Positions 4,201-6,367 of a DNA stretch of 6,367 nucleotides are shown here, piece after piece. The notes below the pieces were generated by a model that had not been told where the DNA came from, ran no database searches, and was given only the letters and a program-made list of their open reading frames with translations. The translations under genes and the position numbers were made by a program. The number at the start of each line of letters is the position of its first letter. The first letter of the stretch is position 1. Origin of the DNA: Acholeplasmatales bacterium (GTDB lineage: Bacteria; Bacillota_I; Bacilli_A; Acholeplasmatales; Anaeroplasmataceae); contig JAILBI010000048.1 in NCBI GenBank assembly GCA_024681175.1, positions 1-6,367 of the forward strand, given 5' to 3'.

Positions 4201-6367
4201 GGAATTTAAATAAACATGTCTTATATTTTGTTCATAAAATGCGAAATCATTAATACCTGTAGCACATGATGGAATAGTTAATTCTTCTTCGAAACAATCT
4301 TCTTTAAATCCTGTAATTACACAATATTCGCTAGATGAATTATATTCAAAATTAGCTAATTCTTCTTTTTCTTGTGCCCTTGGATAAATATTAGTAGTAT
4401 TTGTTACTGTAAATGTATATGTTGTATTATCTGACAATAAATTATTACTTCCATCGAAAAAGCCTGCATAATAATAAGCTAAATCACCATCAAATGAAGC
4501 TTCTAAAGTTATTTCAGTACCATATCTAAAATGTTGATTATAAGTTTGGCAGCTAATATGGTTGTCTGAACCAACATATAATAAATAAGTTTGTCTATGA
4601 TAATAAATTTCAAGTGTAGATGAGCCATCACCTTTGATATAGGAATCACCATCCCAACGTAAGTAAGTTTTTCCTTCGTCTAAAAGGGCATTTGCACATT
4701 CATCAATATCAATTGAAGAATCTGTTTGGCCTTGATATTCTACGCTATCAATTAATGCATATTCATCGTCATAGATATTTTGTAGATAATATTTAACAGT
4801 ATATTTAGTATTTTCATTTGCTTCAAATACTGGATATAAATCAATATTATCAGAAATAATTGTATTAAAATTAAATTCTTGACCATTATAATCCCAATGT
4901 AAGAAATGGTATCCATCCTCACCTATTTCAATCATTGGAACCTTTTTACCATATTTAACTGTAATATCAGATACCTCATTATTATATCTATCATAGAAAT
5001 GAACATGATAATTATTTCTTCTATAATATAAATTAACTACTGTTGAGCCATCACCTTCAATTACAAATGATTCTTCTACATCACCATCAAATGTTAAGCC
5101 TTCATAATCTTTTACAAATTCATTATATGAATGTTCTGTTAAAGTCTCACCAGTTGATTCTTCTTTTTCTCTTAATACAAATGAATTTTCATCATTTAAA
5201 TCCTCAACTAAATGATTAACAACAAATCTAGTATCCTCATTTGCATACCATAAAACCTTTAAAGAATAATTAGTGTCAATTTCTTGATCAAAGTCGAAAT
5301 AATATTCATAATCATCTATAAGATAATGCCATTGTTCTATATAATAACCAGGCTTTGATAATTCTGGTTCAGATAAAATTGTTCCATATTTTACAATCTT
5401 ATCATCAATATTTGTATCACAGCCAGTATCAAATGAAACTGTATATCTATTTCTTCTATAATAAAGATTATAAACAGTAGATCCATCACCTTCGATATTT
5501 GGAACAAGCTCATCTAAAAGAGTAAATCCTTCATATTCATCATATGAAAAATAATTATTACAACGATCATCTGTAGTACCATAATATACTGTATCATGAT
5601 CAAATGTATAATTATCATCCATTAAATTTTCTTTATAAACATTTACTGTGAATTTTGTATTAGTATTAGCTTCCCAGTTTAATGTTATACGCTGAGAATC
5701 TGTAATTCGTGTATTAAAATCGAAATTATATTTTGCAGTATATCCAGGTTTTTCTACCTCAGGTTTTTTTGCATAATCTTCATATTTAACATATTGTGTT
5801 TCAATTAAATTATTAGAAGTATCCCAAATCTCAACCTTGTATTCAATTCTTCGATAATAAAGCTTTACAACTGTTGATTGATTACCATTAATAGTTTCAT
5901 TATGTTCTTCTTCAACTAATTCAAAGCCAGTTATGCTTAATGGTTCAAATGTTGCAGGCTCTCCTGTTACACCATAACCAAAAATAGAATTATATAATCC
6001 ATAATCACCATCAGATCTTTCCCAATAATGATCTATTCTATATTGAATACCACTGTTTGGAATTAAATTTGCAGTTAATGTGTAATTATCATCTACAGGC
6101 TTTGTAAAATCAAATGTGCCCTTAGGTGAAAGCCAAGCTGATAATGTATAGCCATTCTTAGAATAGCTTGGTGCAGAAATAACCTTACCATATTTAACAT
6201 TTATAGTCTCGATTTCTTCATTCTCAAAGCCTAAGAATTTAATATCATATCTTTCTCTATTATAATAAACATTTAATGTTGTTTTACCATCATATGATAT
6301 AGTTCCTTCCACATTAGATTTTTCTTCATCTAATATGAATCCTTGAAGAGCTAGATCCTTTGCAGAT
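1291..6367 (-). CDS. Giant BspA-type leucine-rich repeat surface protein with MucBP-like and InlB B-repeat-like units, 5' end outside window
   Basis: The frame ends at TAA (1291-1293) and stays open to the right edge, giving about 1691 residues. Residue 1 below is the GTG codon at 6312; it is not a credible start because it lies inside a repeat unit and 18 further in-frame residues precede it. Residues up to about 645 hold 4.5 copies of a 130-143 residue unit made of a MucBP-like half (YYRRN motif) and an InlB B-repeat-like half (KYG, PGY, FDF, WEAN). Residues 654-1625 hold about 32 BspA-type LRRs with the recurring AF..C..L and IP..V..IG..AF pattern. Residues 1617-1673 are a Tyr/Trp-rich end module. 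No transmembrane segment or LPXTG motif is present at the C-terminus. BspA-family proteins of other bacteria bind host matrix proteins, so an adhesin role is plausible but inferred. The N-terminal export signal is outside the window. Confidence 0.95.
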   Translation of the reverse strand, partial: SAKDLALQGFILDEEKSNVEGTISYDGKTTLNVYYNRERYDIKFLGFENEEIETINVKYGKVISAPSYSKNGYTLSAWLSPKGTFDFTKPVDDNYTLTANLIPNSGIQYRIDHYWERSDGDYGLYNSIFGYGVTGEPATFEPLSITGFELVEEEHNETINGNQSTVVKLYYRRIEYKVEIWDTSNNLIETQYVKYEDYAKKPEVEKPGYTAKYNFDFNTRITDSQRITLNWEANTNTKFTVNVYKENLMDDNYTFDHDTVYYGTTDDRCNNYFSYDEYEGFTLLDELVPNIEGDGSTVYNLYYRRNRYTVSFDTGCDTNIDDKIVKYGTILSEPELSKPGYYIEQWHYLIDDYEYYFDFDQEIDTNYSLKVLWYANEDTRFVVNHLVEDLNDENSFVLREKEESTGETLTEHSYNEFVKDYEGLTFDGDVEESFVIEGDGSTVVNLYYRRNNYHVHFYDRYNNEVSDITVKYGKKVPMIEIGEDGYHFLHWDYNGQEFNFNTIISDNIDLYPVFEANENTKYTVKYYLQNIYDDEYALIDSVEYQGQTDSSIDIDECANALLDEGKTYLRWDGDSYIKGDGSSTLEIYYHRQTYLLYVGSDNHISCQTYNQHFRYGTEITLEASFDGDLAYYYAGFFDGSNNLLSDNTTYTFTVTNTTNIYPRAQEKEELANFEYNSSSEYCVITGFKEDCFEEELTIPSCATGINDFAFYEQNIRHVYLNSNLKQINSQAFYNCPLLEYVQIPSDSQLEKIESLAFGECRSLTAFDFFEGLKYIGEEAFHNVPLEIDHITIPNSIEYLGSDPFNKDIVISIMEGSQLQNLGDNTFDEYHLDYVVYPKNLESITSPFEGAIIDKLFIPNDIEQINSYIFTSATINEIEFEDNSTLKLIDDYAFYSTNLNSIVIPKSVKEIGVGAFNSSTLTRIDFEEGSLLETIGEDAFIYSSLRILMMPENLKIIEKRAFAYCYGLSVCLVNENLQEIYDDAFEADDGLKRVANKSLLPITAGSSDFGKIAYYVDSLTDPSTIEAFEIDGDFLIYAFETGRSVVSYLGNSRSVTIPSNVTVIANYAFRNNQNLMFIDLNNVVSIGEFAFSGCSNLFSVRYGKYLTNISDFSFESCNILEIIKHPENTNINPVHGNTDFGHIAENAVSIKESEEYNSDITVDDETGFVFLQMDIDMLDIHSNAIIYYIGNDKDIVIPSNVDIIYDRAFMYRNIESLYIPKSVTYIGNYAFYYCNNLKTVTFEEGSLLETIGDNAFMYCTELESIFIPKNVKTINLEAFSYNTSLTSITFEEGSLLEEIESKAFKSCYNIESVTFPNNLTILENEAFEYCSKLKEVSFGSGELQIKPSVFYCCYELENVNYYGENNTKAIHSYAFYLCNLKYFEIGANVTYIGDDAFKGCYGLIEVYNKSSFTVEPERDTNGSVALYAVIVYDDTTIDNRQEYEENNFKYVNTGTYIVLTGYTGEEEHVIIPDNVQVIAGAFRNNKTIKTVEFTENSNIIAIWGRAFEHSTLENLIIPDGLGLKGFGEAALHECEITELDLSNCLQLELIKNSAFDNCHSLTKVILPKTIEGIGLDVFNSCSALEYVIFDKDTLLSTIPTDTFMYVAYEDTRVLNIVLPKSITSIGTYAFYEDYGTINIFYYGTEAEYTNIVIESDGNDTLASANIYYYSETEPTDSGNYWHFNEDGLPTAW
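1294..1464 (-). other. Tyr/Trp-rich C-terminal module of the LRR protein
   Basis: Residues 1617-1673 follow the last LRR. They contain IFYYGTEAEYTNI, then ANIYYYSETEP, a short Asp/Ser/Gly stretch, and the end NYWHFNEDGLPTAW. I recall similar endings on LRR proteins from gut Firmicutes, where it closes the solenoid. It has no hydrophobic tail, LPXTG or basic tail, so it is not a sortase signal. Its role is unknown. Confidence 0.7.
2029..2163 (-). other. Inter-block module 3 in the LRR domain
   Basis: Residues 1384-1428 contain VYNKSSFTVEPERDTNGSVA, which matches the NKS and G-x-(I/V)A features of module 1. A linker follows, then FKYVNTGTYIVLTGY, which reopens the LRR with VIIPDNV. The G-S-x-DFG core seen in module 1 is altered here. 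Confidence 0.6.
2479..2502 (-). repeat. 24-bp direct repeat, copy C
   Basis: Identical over 24 bases to 3571-3594 and differing at one base from 2623-2646. It encodes FEEGSLLE within the third LRR block. Confidence 0.85.
2615..2646 (-). repeat. 32-bp direct repeat, copy A
   Basis: This stretch matches 3563-3594 at 31 of 32 positions. It encodes the LRR segment FEEGSLLETIG. A third copy at 2479-2502 shares the inner 24 bases with one difference from this copy and none from 3571-3594. Confidence 0.85.
2866..3012 (-). other. Inter-block module 2 in the LRR domain
   Basis: Residues 1101-1149 contain NINPVHGNTDFGHIAENAV, which aligns with module 1 at the G-x-x-DFG-x-IA core. A Glu/Asp-rich linker follows before the next block reopens with IVIPSNV. 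Confidence 0.65.
3289..3402 (-). other. Inter-block module 1 in the LRR domain
   Basis: Residues 971-1008 break the LRR register. They contain the motif NKSLLPITAGSSDFGKIAYY and a short acidic linker, and are followed by a strand pair that leads to VTIPSNV and a new LRR block. Related sequences occur at the other two breaks. Confidence 0.7.
3563..3594 (-). repeat. 32-bp direct repeat, copy B
   Basis: Near-identical partner of 2615-2646, in a different LRR block about 950 bp away. Identity at the DNA level, including wobble bases, is higher than protein constraint requires and suggests recent duplication or gene conversion within the gene. Confidence 0.85.
4378..6367 (-). repeat. 4.5 copies of a MucBP-like plus InlB B-repeat-like unit
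   Basis: Units lie at 6043-6367 (partial), 5653-6042, 5230-5652, 4807-5229 and 4378-4806. Each begins with a Y/F-x-V-x-x-Y/H-like strand and an acidic D-x-Y stretch. A GF-containing strand follows, then I-x-GDGST-VV-x-LYYRRN-x-Y. The second half has VKYG, a Pro/Gly-Tyr turn, NFDF or FDF, and a close in W/F-EANxxTK. The first half resembles MucBP and the second half the Flg_new/InlB B-repeat family. The last unit (4378-4806) is diverged: YYHRQ replaces YYRRN, its second half lacks the GY turn and has AGFFDG instead, and it leads into the LRR domain. Confidence 0.8.

Larger units (their letters stand above)
1438..4353 (-). repeat. BspA-type leucine-rich repeat domain, about 32 repeats in four blocks
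   Basis: Residues about 654-1625 (numbered from the GTG at 6312) repeat every 21-26 residues with the pattern I-x-IP-x-x-V/L-x-x-I-G/x-x-x-AF-x-x-C-x-x-L, the LRR_5 (Treponema pallidum/BspA) type. By AF-position count there are 13, 3, 9 and 7 repeats in four blocks, at residues 654-970, 1009-1100, 1150-1383 and 1429-1625. Each block starts with a non-LRR hairpin-like stretch ending in V-x-IPS-x-V. The expected fold is a curved solenoid offering a protein-binding surface. The Cys positions are typical of the family and do not imply metal binding. Confidence 0.92.

Noticed and set aside
1438..4353. Repeated Cys residues in the LRR region as a metal-binding or disulfide system
   Set aside because: The Cys occupies the usual AF-x-x-C position of BspA-type repeats, where it is a buried structural residue.
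6310..6312. GTG as the start codon of the giant gene
   Set aside because: It falls in the middle of a repeat unit, the frame is open upstream, and there is no Shine-Dalgarno sequence or signal peptide.
1..6367. Alternative genetic code (TGA as tryptophan) as in Mycoplasma
   Set aside because: Trp residues are encoded by TGG and no in-frame TGA was found in the left-hand gene as I translated it; the right-hand gene reads through with the standard code.

Overview
This is an AT-rich window with two protein genes, both on the minus strand and both cut by a window edge. Tryptophan is encoded by TGG and no in-frame TGA was met, so the standard bacterial code fits. The very low GC, a Gram-positive style AAAGGAG ribosome binding site, a lipoprotein signal, and surface proteins built from bacterial Ig-like (InlB B-repeat/Flg_new-like), MucBP-like and BspA-type leucine-rich repeats point to a low-GC Firmicute or Mollicute-related Bacillus, such as the gut RF39, Erysipelotrichales or Acholeplasma-like groups. 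The taxonomic guess is inference from protein style and base composition; no marker gene is present.

Layout. Positions 1-1127 (minus) hold the N-terminal 375 residues of a lipoprotein: lipobox, Ser/Thr-rich stalk with a 30-bp tandem repeat, three InlB B-repeat-like domains, and a module that looks like a degenerate Cys-containing repeat. The gene continues past the left edge. Positions 1128-1290 are intergenic. They contain the terminator of the right-hand gene and the promoter and ribosome binding site of the left-hand gene, so the two genes look like separate transcription units in tandem. Positions 1291-6367 (minus) hold the C-terminal 1691 or so residues of a giant surface protein. It has 4.5 copies of a two-part MucBP-like plus InlB B-repeat-like unit, then about 32 BspA-type leucine-rich repeats in four blocks, then a short Tyr/Trp-rich C-terminal module. 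Its true start lies beyond the right edge.

Both products are probably displayed on the cell surface or secreted. They share the same Ig-like fold family and may be members of a local paralogous set of adhesin-like proteins. No enzyme, RNA gene, mobile element or CRISPR array is visible. Nothing in the window proves a new system. The most unusual points are the modular partition of the leucine-rich region, the anchorless C-terminus, and the Cys-depleted module of the lipoprotein.
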